NCBI GenBank assembly: GCA_002305575.1
Contig: DBPP01000018.1
Span: 47,488-81,907 of the forward strand
Direction: 5' to 3'
Length of the DNA stretch: 34,420 nt
From: Ruminococcaceae bacterium UBA1417
Lineage (GTDB): Bacteria > Bacillota > Clostridia > Oscillospirales > Acutalibacteraceae
Shown here piece after piece: positions 23,411-31,084 of the stretch (its first letter is position 1; each line of letters begins with the position of its first letter). Below the pieces are notes generated by a model that had not been told where the DNA came from, ran no database searches, and saw nothing but the letters and a program-made list of their open reading frames with translations. Made by a program: the position numbers and the translations under genes.

Positions 23411-23439
23411 AGATTACCATTTTCCATGTACAATGTCAA
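23411..23439 (-). promoter_or_regulatory. Predicted promoter of phosphoglucomutase
   Basis: On the minus strand a consensus TTGACA (23439-23434) and TAATCT (23416-23411) are 17 nt apart. Transcription would begin near 23405 and leave an unusually long leader of about 195 nt. The leader contains GGGCAC/GTGCCC complementary arms and a TGAAAA-ATA-TTTTCA hairpin just before the ribosome site; no known riboswitch is recognised. Confidence 0.65.
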
Positions 23440-23461
23440 TGATGAATTCTCCGGAAACCCA

Positions 23462-23929
23462 TCATTTTCTGTATATAATGTTTGTAAGGATTCCGCGTTC
23501 AGACGCATCGATCCACGCATAGGATGCGCGGTAACCGGAGGCCGAACCGGGATTTACAAGGTAAAGCCCGTTGTCGTACAGCTCGAGCGGCTGGTGCGTG
23601 TGTCCGAACAGCGCAAGTCCCGCCCCGCGCGACCGCGCCGCGCAGTTTATCCGGTAATAATCGTATTTCACGCCGTAATTGTGCCCGTGCGTGCAGAAGA
23701 TTTTTACACCGTCGAGATCGAGCACCAGCTCGTCGGGCAGATCGATTCCCAAGTCGCAGTTGCCGCGCACGGCGTAAAACGCATGCTGTGGGAACAGCGC
23801 GCGCATCGTTTCAAAATCGCGCGCACCGTCGCCGAGAAAGATCACGGCGTCCGCCGTGCGGTGGCGCGCAATGGCCTCCTGCATATACAGGCTCATGCCG
23901 TGCGTATCGGAAAACACGAGCAGTTTCAT
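23462..23929 (-). CDS. YfcE/MJ0936-family metallophosphoesterase
   Basis: This 155-aa protein has the five motifs of small calcineurin-like phosphodiesterases: FSDTHG, FLGDGARDFE, VRGNCD, CTHGHNYG and FGHTHQP, which bind two metal ions. YfcE-type proteins hydrolyse phosphodiesters such as cyclic nucleotides in vitro; the natural substrate is unknown. The ATG at 23929 follows AAGGGGAAAA. A 14-nt perfect palindrome (23941-23954) lies directly upstream. It is divergent from the unknown three-gene cassette. Confidence 0.93.
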   Translation of the reverse strand: MKLLVFSDTHGMSLYMQEAIARHRTADAVIFLGDGARDFETMRALFPQHAFYAVRGNCDLGIDLPDELVLDLDGVKIFCTHGHNYGVKYDYYRINCAARSRGAGLALFGHTHQPLELYDNGLYLVNPGSASGYRASYAWIDASERGILTNIIYRK

Positions 23930-23940
23930 TTTTTCCCCTT

Positions 23941-23954
23941 TCCGTCCGGACGGA
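23941..23954. repeat. 14-nt perfect palindrome in the yfcE/cassette divergent region
   Basis: TCCGTCCGGACGGA is self-complementary along its whole length. It sits between two divergent genes, 12 nt from the yfcE start, and could be an operator or a leader hairpin. No binding protein can be assigned. Confidence 0.5.
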
Positions 23955-24031
23955 ATCGCGCCGCCCTGGCATTGTTTTTCAGTATTGTGCATATTCTGTA
24001 AGGAAACCAACCCAAAAGGAGGGAAACGCCC

Positions 24032-24268
24032 TTGAATGAAAACCAGTTGCAGTCGCTTTTGAAGTTCGCGGCCCAGCGGCTGAACACCACGCCCGAAGCA
24101 CTGCGCAGCGCCGCCGAAAGCGGCAGCCTGCAGGACATCACCGGGAACGCGGACAACGCGCAGGCCGAACAGCTGCGCCGCGTCCTGAGCGACCCGGAAG
24201 CCGCGAAGAAACTGCTTGCCACCCCCGCCGCCCAAAAGCTGCTTGAGGCGCTCGGCGGGCAAAAATAG
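24032..24268 (+). CDS. Conserved-looking small protein, 78 aa (cassette gene 1)
   Basis: The protein starts from a TTG with AAAAGGAGGG 9 nt upstream, giving MNENQLQSLLKFAAQRLN. It is helical and has the segment TTPEALRSAAESGSLQDITG, then AEQLRRVLSDPEAAKKLL and ATPAAQKLLEALGG. From memory, comparable small proteins occur in other Oscillospiraceae next to a similar second gene, but none has a function. An overlapping ATG at 24036 is in another frame and is not used. Confidence 0.78.
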   Translation: MNENQLQSLLKFAAQRLNTTPEALRSAAESGSLQDITGNADNAQAEQLRRVLSDPEAAKKLLATPAAQKLLEALGGQK

Positions 24269-24289
24269 ACGCAGAAGGAGGTCCGCGCC

Positions 24290-24700
24290 ATGGACGATCT
24301 CTCCTCGGCGATCCGCTCCGTGCTGAACGACCCGCAGAGCATGGCGCAGATCCAGAGCATCATGCAGTCCCTCGGGACAAATGATACGGCCCAAAGCGCC
24401 GCCGGCCCGTCGCCGGCCCCCGCATCGGGCACAGCGCCGGCCGCTACGGCAGGCGCACTGCAATCGCTTCTGCCCGCGCTCGGCGGCAGCGACGCGCCTG
24501 TGATGGCCTCGCTGCTCCGCGCCGCGCCGCTGCTCGCCACCGCCAACCAGGAGGACGACGCGACGCGGCTGCTCGCCGCGCTCCGGCCGCTGCTCGGGGA
24601 AGCGCGGCGCAAGAAGCTCGATGAAGCCAGCCGCATTTTGAAGCTGCTGCGCCTTCTGCCGCTTTTGCGGGACAGCGGCGTTTTGCAGAACATTCTCTGA
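24290..24700 (+). CDS. Conserved-looking protein, 136 aa (cassette gene 2)
   Basis: The protein starts MDDLSSAIRSVLNDPQSMAQ and has an N-terminal helix, an Ala/Pro/Ser-rich linker (about 33-56) and a C-terminal helical region with EDDATRLLAALRPLLGEARR, DEASRILKLLRLLPLL. The AAGGAGG box lies close before the ATG. It shares the 'DP...M..I' style N-terminus with gene 1's DPEAAKKLL repeat style, hinting at a common origin or partner surface. No enzyme motif or membrane segment is seen. Confidence 0.78.
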   Translation: MDDLSSAIRSVLNDPQSMAQIQSIMQSLGTNDTAQSAAGPSPAPASGTAPAATAGALQSLLPALGGSDAPVMASLLRAAPLLATANQEDDATRLLAALRPLLGEARRKKLDEASRILKLLRLLPLLRDSGVLQNIL

Positions 24701-24717
24701 GGAAAGGCGGGAACCCC

Positions 24718-25014
24718 ATGCCCAACAACATGCCGGATGCGCGCGCGATCAACGAGGCGCTGCGCCGCGCCCGGGAAATGCAGTCCCGCTCGGAAGCGCC
24801 GGCGCAGCCCCAGGCGGAAAACGCGCCGGAACACAAGCCGGATGCGCCGGCGCAGCCCGCGCCATCGTCCGCCGCGGAAAGCCCGCCGGCCTCGCTGCTC
24901 GACCACCTGATGCAGGACAAGGAGCGCACGCTGATTCTGGCGCTCCTCATCCTGCTTTCCGGCGAAGGCGGCAACACCGAGCTGCTTTTCGCACTGATGT
25001 ATCTGCTTATCTGA
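24718..25014 (+). CDS. Proline-rich protein with C-terminal hydrophobic segment, 98 aa (cassette gene 3)
   Basis: The protein starts MPNNMPDARAINEALRRARE (helix), continues through a Pro/Ala-rich linker (about 28-58) and ends in LLDHLMQDKERTLILALLIL followed by LSGEGG and LLFALMYLLI. The tail could form a hairpin of two short hydrophobic stretches or a single membrane anchor. No known family is assigned. It starts 17 nt after gene 2. Its stop codon lies 8 nt inside the end of convergent proA, with no room for a terminator. Confidence 0.75.
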   Translation: MPNNMPDARAINEALRRAREMQSRSEAPAQPQAENAPEHKPDAPAQPAPSSAAESPPASLLDHLMQDKERTLILALLILLSGEGGNTELLFALMYLLI

Positions 25015-26248
25015 TCTGGCCGTCACCGTGGATTACATACTTATAGGAGACGATTTCCTGCAAGCCCATCGGGCCGCGCGCGTGCAGCTTCTGCGTGGAA
25101 ATACCGATTTCCGCGCCGAGGCCCATTTCGCCGCCGTCCGTAAAGCGTGTGGAGGCGTTCACGTACACCGCCGCCGAATCGACGTTGGCCGTGAACGCTT
25201 CCGCCGCGCGCAGATCGCGCGTCACGATGCACTCGCTGTGCCCGCTCGAATACCGCGCAATGTGCTCGATCGCCGCTTCCAGGTTTTCCACGACGCGCAC
25301 CGCAAGGATGTAATCGAGATACTCGGTTTCCCAGTCGGCCTCCGTGGCCTCGACCGCCTCGGGCAAAATGGCGCGCGTGCGCGCGTCGCCGCGCAGCTCC
25401 ACGTGCTTTTCGCTGAGCCGCGCCGCAATCACCGGCAGCGCCTGTTCGGCGATTTTCTCATGGACAAGAATGGTTTCGATGGCGTTGCACACCGAGGGGC
25501 GCGAAGTCTTGGCGTTGAAAATGATGTCTGCAGCCATGTCGATGTCCGCCGTTTCGTCGACGTACACGTGGCAGTTGCCGACGCCCGTCTCGATGACCGG
25601 CACGCGCGCGTTTTCCACGACGGCGCGGATCAGTCCGGCGCCGCCGCGCGGGATCAGCAGGTCGAGGTAGCCGACGAGGCCCATCATTTCGCGGCTCGAT
25701 TCGCGGCTCGTATCGCGGACGAGCTGCACCGCGTCGCGCGGCAGCCCGGCGCGCGCGAGCGCATCCTGCAAAACCGCCGTGATCGCCGCGTTCGAGTGGA
25801 ACGCCTCCTTGCCGCCGCGCAGAATCACCGCGCTGCCCGCCATCAGGCACAGCGCCGCCGCGTCGCTTGTCACGTTCGGACGCGCTTCAAAGATGATGCC
25901 GATCACACCCATCGGCACTGTAATTTTTTCGATCTTCAGGCCGTTTGGACGCGTCTCGCCACTGAGCACGCGGCCCACAGGGTCGCGCTGCGCGGCCACA
26001 TCCTCCACGCCCTGCGCCATCGCTTCGATGCGCGCTTCGGTGAGCGTGAGGCGGTCGATCATCGCTTCGCGCATCCCGTTTTCACGCGCCGCCTGAAGAT
26101 CCTGCGCATTGGCCGCGAGAATCTCCGCCGTGCCCGCGTGCAGCGCCTGCGCCGCTTCCAAAAGCGCGCGGCGCTTTTTTTCGCCCGCCGTGCGCAGTAC
26201 CGCAGCGGCCTTTTTAGCCGCCGCCCCCATCTTTTGCAGCTCTGTCAT
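25007..26248 (-). CDS. proA: Gamma-glutamyl phosphate reductase
   Basis: This 413-aa enzyme reduces gamma-glutamyl phosphate to glutamate semialdehyde in proline synthesis. It belongs to the aldehyde dehydrogenase superfamily: catalytic Cys in RPSVCNAIET, PMGVIGIIFEARPNVT near the N-terminus, GSAVILRGGKEA, and TDGGEMGLGAEIGISTQKLHARGPMG at the end. The ATG at 26248 (MTELQKMG) follows GAAGGGAGAAG; a longer frame from 26293 lacks such a site and would run into proB. It lies 38 nt behind proB. Confidence 0.95.
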   Translation of the reverse strand: MTELQKMGAAAKKAAAVLRTAGEKKRRALLEAAQALHAGTAEILAANAQDLQAARENGMREAMIDRLTLTEARIEAMAQGVEDVAAQRDPVGRVLSGETRPNGLKIEKITVPMGVIGIIFEARPNVTSDAAALCLMAGSAVILRGGKEAFHSNAAITAVLQDALARAGLPRDAVQLVRDTSRESSREMMGLVGYLDLLIPRGGAGLIRAVVENARVPVIETGVGNCHVYVDETADIDMAADIIFNAKTSRPSVCNAIETILVHEKIAEQALPVIAARLSEKHVELRGDARTRAILPEAVEATEADWETEYLDYILAVRVVENLEAAIEHIARYSSGHSECIVTRDLRAAEAFTANVDSAAVYVNASTRFTDGGEMGLGAEIGISTQKLHARGPMGLQEIVSYKYVIHGDGQIR

Positions 26249-26286
26249 CACTGATCTTCTCCCTTCTGTATTGGTATACCGCGCCT

Positions 26287-27075
26287 TCAGCACGCGAATA
26301 CCGTGCCGATGCCCGCGCCTTCAAAAACTCGGTACAGATTTTCCGGATCATCCCCCGCGATGATTGCGGTCGGGATATGCGCCTGCACCGCGATCTCTGC
26401 GGCGCGCACCTTGGTCGCCATGCCGCCGGTGCCGCGGCTCGAACCCGCGCCGCCCGCCATCGCGCGCACCTCGTCGGTGATCGCGCGAATCACAGGGATA
26501 CGCTTGGCGTCCGGGCAGGTCTTCGGGTTTTTGTCGTACACGCCGTCGATGTCCGTGAGGATCACGAGCGCGTCCGCTCCGACGAGTGTCGCGACGATCG
26601 CCGAAAGCGTGTCGTTGTCGCCGAAATTGCGTCCCTCGAGCTCGTCAACCGCCACCGTATCGTTTTCGTTGACAATCGGGATGATGCCCATCGAGAGCAG
26701 TTCGCGGAACGTGTTGACGACGTTTTGCCGGCTGCTTTCCTGTGCGGTGACGTCCGCGGTGAGCAGCACCTGCGCGACATTCTGATGGTACTCGCCGAAG
26801 AACTTGTCGTAGATGAACATCAGCTCGCACTGGCCGACCGCCGCGAGCGCCTGCTTTTTCGCCGTGTCGTCCGGGCGCTTCGAAAGCCCGAGCTTGCCGA
26901 CGCCGACGCCGATGGCGCCCGACGAGACGAGCACAATCCGCCGCCCGCTGTTTTGCAGGTCGCTCAGCGTGCGGCACAGCTGCTCGATGCGCCGCAGGTT
27001 GAGCTTGCCGTTTTCATAGGTGAGCGTCGAAGTGCCGATTTTCACCACGACGATATCCGCTTTTTGTAAATCCAT
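26287..27075 (-). CDS. proB: Glutamate 5-kinase, short form without PUA domain
   Basis: This 262-aa enzyme phosphorylates glutamate at the gamma position, the first step of proline synthesis. It has the amino-acid kinase fold motifs VVKIGTSTLT, VLVSSGAIGVGVG, IPIVNENDTVAVDE, FGDNDTLSAIVA, and GGMATKVRAAEIAV. The C-terminal PUA domain of longer relatives (about 365 aa) is absent. The active site looks complete, so it should be functional. Feedback by proline resides in the kinase domain and may be retained. Confidence 0.95.
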   Translation of the reverse strand: MDLQKADIVVVKIGTSTLTYENGKLNLRRIEQLCRTLSDLQNSGRRIVLVSSGAIGVGVGKLGLSKRPDDTAKKQALAAVGQCELMFIYDKFFGEYHQNVAQVLLTADVTAQESSRQNVVNTFRELLSMGIIPIVNENDTVAVDELEGRNFGDNDTLSAIVATLVGADALVILTDIDGVYDKNPKTCPDAKRIPVIRAITDEVRAMAGGAGSSRGTGGMATKVRAAEIAVQAHIPTAIIAGDDPENLYRVFEGAGIGTVFAC

Positions 27076-27165
27076 GTTCTAAAACCCCATTTCGCCCCAT
27101 TCATTTTCCGCGGCATCCGCCGTCCATGTACGGCGAGCCCGGCACAAAGGCCCCTTCTTTTGGTC

Positions 27166-27194
27166 ATTATACAGGTTTTCCGCTGAAAAGAAAA
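27166..27194 (-). promoter_or_regulatory. Predicted promoter of proB-proA
   Basis: A consensus TATAAT (27171-27166) stands on the minus strand, with a weak -35 (TTTTCT, 27194-27189) 17 nt before it. The start would be near 27159, about 85 nt before proB. The GC-rich rest of the gap to pnp (27195-27270) shows nothing else. Confidence 0.55.
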
Positions 27195-27270
27195 GCCTTT
27201 TTACGCAAATTCGCCCGTGCCTGCCCCCGGTGGAAACGCAAGCCGCCGCTGTCCGCGTGTGCCGGACAGC

Positions 27271-27306
27271 AAAAGAGCCCGCCCGCTTCTGCAAGCGGAC
27301 AGGCTC
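27271..27306 (-). terminator. Terminator behind pnp
   Basis: A 14-bp stem with two G-U pairs (27275-27288 with 27293-27306) closes a 4-nt loop. On the minus strand it is followed by TTTTGCTG. Confidence 0.82.
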
Positions 27307-27319
27307 CTGCGTCTTGTAT

Positions 27320-29506
27320 TTATCGTCTGTCGCGTCTCGGGCGGTCGCCACGCGGACGGTCGCTACGCTCACGGCGAGGCTTATCGGAAAGCGTGTTCTC
27401 CGGCACAGCGCCGTCGAGATCGATCAGCGCGTCGCGGCGGGAGAGGTTCAGGCGGCCCTTGTCGTCGATCTCGAGCACCTTGACCTTGATGATGTCGCCG
27501 ACGTTGACAACGTCCGTAACGTTCTCAGTGCGCTTGATGTCGAGGTGAGAAATGTGCACAAGGCCTTCCTTGCCCGGGGCGATTTCCACGAACGCGCCGA
27601 AATCCATGATGCGCGTGACGCGGCCGCTGTAATACGAACCCGGCTCCGGGTCGTTGACGATCGTATCGATGATGTCCATGGCGCGGCGGCACTTCTCGAT
27701 GTCGATGCCCGCCACATAGCAGTGGCCGTCGTCCTCGATGTCGATCGTGACGTCGCACTCGGCGCAGATCTTCTGGATGACCTTGCCGCCCGAGCCGATG
27801 ACCTCGCGGATCTTATCGACCGGTACAATCGTGGAGAGCATCTTCGGCGCGTACTTCGACAGCTCCGGACGCGGCTCGGCGATGACCGGCAGCATGACCT
27901 CGTCGAGGATGTAATTTCTCGCCTTGTGGGTCTTCGCGAACGCTTCCTTGATGATCTCCGGCGTAAGGCCCTTGATCTTCAGATCCATCTGAATGGCGGT
28001 GATGCCCTTCTTCGTGCCGGCGACCTTGAAGTCCATGTCGCCGAAGAAGTCCTCGAGGCCCTGGATGTCGACCATCGTCATCCAGCGGTCGCCTTCGGTG
28101 ATGAGGCCGCAGGAAATACCGGCGACCGGCGCTTTGATCGGCACGCCGGCGTCCATGAGCGCCAGCGTAGAGCCGCAAACGGAGCCCTGCGAGGTGGAAC
28201 CGTTCGACGAAAGCACCTCGGAGACGAGGCGGATCGTGTACGGGAATTCCTCGACCGACGGGATCACCGGCAGCAGCGCGCGCTCTGCGAGCGCGCCGTG
28301 GCCGATTTCGCGGCGGCCCGGGCCTCTCGACGGCTTCGTCTCACCGACGGAGTAGGACGGGAAGTTGTAGTGGTGGATGTAGCGCTTCGTCTCCTCGTCG
28401 TCGATGCCGTCGAGCAGCTGGTTGTCGCGCGTGGAGCCGAGCGTCGCGACGGTCAGCACCTGCGTCTGGCCGCGCGTGAACAAGCCGGAGCCATGTACAC
28501 GCGGCAGAACGGCGACCTCCGCGGCCAGCGGACGAATCTCATCCATACCGCGGCCGTCGACGCGCTTGTGCTCGTCGAGCAGCCAGCGGCGCACGACAAA
28601 TTTCTGTGTCAGATACAGGCACTCGTCGATTTTCGCGGCCTGGTCCGGGTAAATCTCATCAAAGTGCTCGTGCACCTTTTCATAAACGGGCTTGAGACGC
28701 TCGTCGCGGACCGTCTTGTCGTCGGTGTCGAGCGCAAGCTTCACGTCCTCCACGGCGAAATCGCGGATCGCCTCGAACATCTCCGGCTCCGGCTTGTTCG
28801 ACGGATAGGAGAATTTCTCCTTGCCGATTTCGGCCTGGATGCCCTTGATGAACGCGATGATCTTCTGGTTTTCCGCATGGCCGGCCATGATGCCGTCGAA
28901 CATATCCTCATCGGAAACCTCGTTGGCGCCGGCTTCGATCATCGCGATGCGCTCGCTCGTAGACGCAACCGTAACCGCCATTTCGGAGCGCTTGCGCTGC
29001 TCGGCCGTCGGGTTGATGACGAACTTGCCGTCGACGAGACCGACGGACACGCCGCTGATCGGGCCGTTCCACGGGATATCGGAGATGGACAGCGCGATGC
29101 TCGTGCCGACGAGCGCGGCAATTTCCGGCGAGCAGTCCGGATCGACAGACATGACGGTGCAGACGATGGAAACGTCGTTGCGCATGTCCTTCGGAAACAG
29201 CGGGCGGATCGGGCGGTCGATCATACGGCAAACGAGGATCGCCTTATCGGAGGGACGGCCCTCGCGCTTCAAGAAGGAGCCCGGGATCTTGCCGACCGAG
29301 TAGAGCTTTTCCTCAAAATCGACGGAAAGCGGGAAGAAGTCGATGCCGTCGCGCGGCTTTGCGGACGCCGTCGCCGCGACATGGATGGTGGTCTCGCCAT
29401 AGCGGACGAGGCATTCGCCGTTTGCGAGCTGCGCCATCTTGCCGGTTTCGATCTTCAGCGGACGCCCGGCAAATTCTGTTTCAAACACTCTGAATTTTTC
29501 AAACAT
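27320..29506 (-). CDS. pnp: Polyribonucleotide nucleotidyltransferase (PNPase)
   Basis: This 728-aa enzyme degrades RNA 3' to 5' with phosphate. Two RNase PH domains are visible (the first with FFPLSVDFEEKLYSVGKIPGSF, the second with GSGLFTRGQTQVLTV and SRGPGRREIGHGALAERAL), then a KH domain (REVIGSGGKVIQKI) and an S1 domain (GRVTRIMDFGAFVEI, EGLVHISHL). An Arg/Asp-rich tail (RRERSDRPRGDRPRRDRR) follows. The AGGAGG site lies slightly far, 14 nt from the ATG, with AAGG nearer. It lies behind rpsO, the classical arrangement. Confidence 0.98.
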   Translation of the reverse strand: MFEKFRVFETEFAGRPLKIETGKMAQLANGECLVRYGETTIHVAATASAKPRDGIDFFPLSVDFEEKLYSVGKIPGSFLKREGRPSDKAILVCRMIDRPIRPLFPKDMRNDVSIVCTVMSVDPDCSPEIAALVGTSIALSISDIPWNGPISGVSVGLVDGKFVINPTAEQRKRSEMAVTVASTSERIAMIEAGANEVSDEDMFDGIMAGHAENQKIIAFIKGIQAEIGKEKFSYPSNKPEPEMFEAIRDFAVEDVKLALDTDDKTVRDERLKPVYEKVHEHFDEIYPDQAAKIDECLYLTQKFVVRRWLLDEHKRVDGRGMDEIRPLAAEVAVLPRVHGSGLFTRGQTQVLTVATLGSTRDNQLLDGIDDEETKRYIHHYNFPSYSVGETKPSRGPGRREIGHGALAERALLPVIPSVEEFPYTIRLVSEVLSSNGSTSQGSVCGSTLALMDAGVPIKAPVAGISCGLITEGDRWMTMVDIQGLEDFFGDMDFKVAGTKKGITAIQMDLKIKGLTPEIIKEAFAKTHKARNYILDEVMLPVIAEPRPELSKYAPKMLSTIVPVDKIREVIGSGGKVIQKICAECDVTIDIEDDGHCYVAGIDIEKCRRAMDIIDTIVNDPEPGSYYSGRVTRIMDFGAFVEIAPGKEGLVHISHLDIKRTENVTDVVNVGDIIKVKVLEIDDKGRLNLSRRDALIDLDGAVPENTLSDKPRRERSDRPRGDRPRRDRR

Positions 29507-29583
29507 TGCGTATTTTCCTTTCCTCCTGAAAAAAGTTTGTGTCCTACCGCCTGCAAACCGCTTAACAATAAAAGGAACGCGCA

Positions 29584-29607
29584 GCGGGTGTGCGCTTTTT
29601 TTACTGC
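29584..29607. repeat. Small hairpin in the rpsO-pnp spacer
   Basis: GCGCA and TGCGC form a short stem around a 7-nt loop, with a run of seven T on the plus-strand side and no T run directly on the minus side. Its role between rpsO and pnp is unclear. Confidence 0.35.
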
Positions 29608-29643
29608 TAACCAGCCTGCCGGCAATCGGTGCGTATAGCAGAA

Positions 29644-29669
29644 TCGGCTGCGCGGGCCCGCGCAGCCGA
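29644..29669 (-). terminator. Perfect 26-nt palindrome downstream of rpsO, hairpin in the rpsO-pnp spacer
   Basis: The two 13-nt halves are exactly complementary with no spacer. It begins 14 nt after the rpsO stop. Only a poor T tract follows on the minus strand (GATTCTG), so it may be a partial terminator or a processing hairpin between rpsO and pnp. Confidence 0.65.
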
Positions 29670-29683
29670 AAACAGACAAAAAA

Positions 29684-29947
29684 TTACTTGCGGATACCGA
29701 GCTCAGCAATGATGGCTCTGTAGCGCTCAATGTCAACCTTGGTGAGGTAGTTGAGAAGGTTTCTTCTCTGGCCGACCATCTTCAGCAGGCCGCGGCGGGA
29801 GTGGTGATCCTTCTTGTTCGTTCTCAGGTGCTCGGTGAGGTCGTTGATGCGCTTCGTGAGCACGGCGATCTGTACTTCCGGAGAACCGGTGTCGCCCTCA
29901 TGGCGGGCATACTTCTTGATGATTTCTGTCTTTTCGCTCTTCAGCAT
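29684..29947 (-). CDS. rpsO: 30S ribosomal protein S15
   Basis: This 87-aa protein matches S15, which binds the central domain of 16S rRNA early in subunit assembly. Signatures: EIIKKYARHEGDTGSPEVQIAVL, RINDLTEHLRTNKKDHHSRRGL and MVGQRRNLLNYL. The ATG at 29947 (MLKSEKTE) is usual for the family; an in-frame GTG at 29959 lies inside the ribosome binding site AAGGTGG and is not preferred. A leader of about 106 nt precedes it. pnp follows after a 177-nt spacer with hairpins. Confidence 0.97.
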   Translation of the reverse strand: MLKSEKTEIIKKYARHEGDTGSPEVQIAVLTKRINDLTEHLRTNKKDHHSRRGLLKMVGQRRNLLNYLTKVDIERYRAIIAELGIRK

Positions 29948-30060
29948 TGTGTTTTCCACCTTTTCTGTTTATTTCCTCGCTCACAGGTCGGGGTTGGTGT
30001 TTTCCCGGCGAATTGGTTTTCCTGCGGGTTAGTCCCTGATCCGTGGACGGGCACTACAGT

Positions 30061-30089
30061 AGTATAACACAGTTAGGCGGGCTTTGCAA
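30061..30089 (-). promoter_or_regulatory. Predicted promoter of rpsO-pnp
   Basis: On the minus strand TTGCAA (30089-30084) and TATACT (30066-30061) are 17 nt apart. The start would be near 30054, leaving a leader of about 106 nt, long enough for the S15 self-binding structure known from some Firmicutes. Confidence 0.7.
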
Positions 30090-30121
30090 GCAATTTTTTC
30101 GGAAATCTCTCCCGCCGTATA

Positions 30122-30150
30122 TTGACAGGAGCGGATTTTCCGTATAGTAT
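30122..30150 (+). promoter_or_regulatory. Predicted promoter of degV
   Basis: A consensus TTGACA at 30122-30127 is followed by overlapping -10 candidates, TATAGT (30143-30148, spacing 15) and TAGTAT (30145-30150, spacing 17). The start would be near 30157. It stands back to back with the rpsO promoter. Confidence 0.7.
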
Positions 30151-30218
30151 AAATAGCATGAACGGCCGCGTTTTCCGCATGGGGCCGCGCCGCCAAACAG
30201 AGAAAGGATAGAGCTGCC

Positions 30219-31073
30219 ATGAGCCGAATTGCAGTCGTTACCGATACAAACAGCAGTATGACCCGGGAAGAGGCCAAAAAACTCGGCGTTTTCCTCCTGC
30301 CGATGCCCTTTATGATGAACGGCGTCGAATATTTCGAAGGCGTCACCTGCACCTACGAGCACTTCTTTGAGATGCTCGAGCAGGGCGCGGACGTCTCCAC
30401 TTCGCAGCCCGCGCCCGAATCGATCACCGGCCTGTGGGATGAGATCCTGAAGACCTACGATTCCATCATCCATATTCCGATGTCTTCCGCGCTCAGCGGT
30501 TCCTGCGGCACGGCCAAGGCGCTTTCCGCCGAATACAACGGCCGCGTCTGCGTCGTCGACAACAAGCGCATCTCCGTTTCGCAGCGCGAATCCGTGCTCG
30601 ATGCGCTCAGGCTGATCGAAAAAGGGCTGACCGCTGCGGAAATCTGCGTGCAGCTGGAAAACGCCGCCTTGAACTCCAGCATCTACCTCGCGGTCAACAC
30701 GCTGGAGCTGCTCAAGAAAAGCGGTCGCGTAACCGCAGCGGGCGCTGCGCTCGCCACGCTGCTCGGCCTCAAGCCCGTTTTACAGATTCAGGGCGAGAAG
30801 CTCGACGCGTTTGCCAAGGTGCGCGGTATGGCCGCCGCCGAAAAGACGATGCTCAAGGCCATCGAAAAGGACCTCGCCACGCGCTTTGCCGGCAAGCCGG
30901 TGCATCTGGCCACAGCGTACTCGGGCAACCTCAAGACGGCGCTTGAATGGCGCAAGACCGTCCGGAAATATTTCGACGACAACCGCATCGAGCTGTACAA
31001 GCTGCCGCTGAGCATCGCCTGCCACGTTGGCGCGGGCGTCAAGGCCATCGCCTGCATCGAATATTTCGAATAA
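30219..31073 (+). CDS. DegV family fatty-acid-binding protein
   Basis: This 284-aa protein is of the DegV type, which binds a fatty acid and presents it to fatty acid kinase (FakB role) in Firmicutes. Typical motifs: AVVTDTNSSMTREEAKKLGV at the start, VSTSQPAPESI, IIHIPMSSALSGSCGTA, LLKKSGRVTAAGA and LGLKPVLQIQGEKL. Length and domain layout are usual. AGAAAGGA precedes the ATG. It is a single gene with its own promoter and terminator. No fatty acid kinase (FakA) gene is present in the window. Confidence 0.94.
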   Translation: MSRIAVVTDTNSSMTREEAKKLGVFLLPMPFMMNGVEYFEGVTCTYEHFFEMLEQGADVSTSQPAPESITGLWDEILKTYDSIIHIPMSSALSGSCGTAKALSAEYNGRVCVVDNKRISVSQRESVLDALRLIEKGLTAAEICVQLENAALNSSIYLAVNTLELLKKSGRVTAAGAALATLLGLKPVLQIQGEKLDAFAKVRGMAAAEKTMLKAIEKDLATRFAGKPVHLATAYSGNLKTALEWRKTVRKYFDDNRIELYKLPLSIACHVGAGVKAIACIEYFE

Positions 31074-31084
31074 AAAGTGCCAAA

